This document shows positions 62,271 to 62,594 of a DNA stretch of 62,594 bases, in pieces. Position 1 is the first letter of the stretch. Every line of letters begins with the position of its first letter. A program made the position numbers and the translations under genes. Source of the stretch: Dysgonomonas sp. 520 (GTDB lineage: Bacteria > Bacteroidota > Bacteroidia > Bacteroidales > Dysgonomonadaceae). The DNA lies in the NCBI RefSeq assembly GCF_010501095.1, contig NZ_QVMP01000020.1, forward strand, positions 1-62,594, read 5' to 3'. The notes below the pieces were generated by a model, which did no database searches, was not told the origin of the DNA, and saw nothing but the letters and a program-made list of their open reading frames with translations.

Positions 62271-62302
62271 TACCAATCAGTATTTTGATTTTCTATAACA
62301 AA
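62271..62302 (+). repeat. 32-nt dispersed repeat, copy 2
   Basis: This is the second copy of the repeat at 50699-50730 (30 of 32 positions identical). It lies in the gene-free end of the window upstream of pnp. Confidence 0.55.
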
Positions 62303-62594
62303 AACGTTGGATTACATTAGTCGTTTTACATACGCTTCGCTCCTGTGACCGTTGGTTGTCGTGACTCGGCATAATCAAAACAAATTTTGCTTCTGCTCTC
62401 GCTACTTAAAACGTTCAATTAAATTCAACAACATGCTGCGCGTAATCAAAGATTACTTGCATTCCTTTTGAGTCGCCTTCGCTCCTCGATTGTTAATTGC
62501 CCTAAGCCGCAAAAGGAATCAAAAAGGCTTTCTGTGACTAAGGCTTCTTGCCGACCCACTATACAGCTTAATAAGCTGAACAAAAAATAACTCG
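62303..62594. other. Gene-free, repeat-rich window end
   Basis: I see no coding frame worth reporting. A 10-bp inverted repeat (attccttttg 62461-62470, caaaaggaat 62510-62519) encloses the module ttgagtcgccttcgctcctc and tcgattgttaatt. A related gcttcgctcct string lies near 62330. A palindrome cagctt-aat-aagctg is at 62564-62578. It looks like a nest of small repeats. Confidence 0.5.

Noticed and set aside
1-62594. Ribosomal or transfer RNA genes
   Set aside because: No conserved rRNA stretches or cloverleaf with CCA-type acceptor ends were recognised in the intergenic regions by eye; a covariance search was not possible.

Overview
The window looks like a low-GC Bacteroidales chromosome, most likely near Dysgonomonas, Tannerella or Parabacteroides. 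The evidence is SusC/SusD-type glycan uptake genes, type IX secretion (T9SS) sorting domains, gliding protein GldD, the Bacteroidetes promoter form (TTTG, about 18 nt, TAnnTTTG), Bacteroidetes-type RpoZ, BamD and DUF4293, and a Tannerella-like N-acetylmuramate recycling operon. The genus is an inference. I saw no rRNA, tRNA or CRISPR array.

Layout. 236-4632: a two-gene polysaccharide block (heparinase II/III-type lyase and GH43). 5127-12398: a membrane-bound AraC-type regulator and a roughly 2,000-residue T9SS surface protein. Both are broken, and a 19-nt tandem repeat that looks like an operator lies between them. 12498-14224: dnaJ and grpE. 14764-19878: SLC13-type permease, sigma factor, gldD, polyprenyl synthase and tatD. 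20101-24066: an AraC regulator and a three-gene surface-protein group (two paralogues flanking a PKD protein), with a candidate small RNA. 24350-36183 (minus strand): a susC/susD locus with two surface lipoproteins, a family-10-like glycosyl hydrolase and a T9SS protein. 37248-50694: glycosyltransferase, DUF4922, SpoIID, an AmpG/MurT-like transporter, NamZ (DUF1343), transmembrane acetyltransferase, MurK, MurQ, a NagB-like/LmbE fusion and NagB. 50786-62163: housekeeping genes (DUF4293, rpoZ, bamD, GH3-type, crp, asd, aroE, amn, holA, pnp).

How the genes work together. The 39309-50694 block reads as a peptidoglycan-sugar pathway: NamZ releases MurNAc outside the cytoplasm, the AmpG-like carrier imports it, MurK phosphorylates it, MurQ removes the lactyl ether, and NagB feeds GlcN-6-P to glycolysis. 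The extra genes may extend this pathway: a transmembrane acetyltransferase, an LmbE-type deacetylase fused to a NagB-like domain without its catalytic residues, SpoIID and a HIT-like DUF4922 protein.

The intergenic DNA is unusually informative. Two families of small inverted-repeat elements (MITE-like) are present. Family A has three copies, one carrying a nested 30-nt module. Family B has two copies in opposite orientation; one has a clean 9-bp target duplication and has separated a terminator hairpin from its U-tract. The strongest candidate for something undescribed is the 19940-21185 arrangement: a promoter, a 33-nt palindrome and a U-tract (a possible ~55-nt RNA), with 19 nt perfectly complementary to a site upstream of the surface-protein group on the far side of the araC gene.
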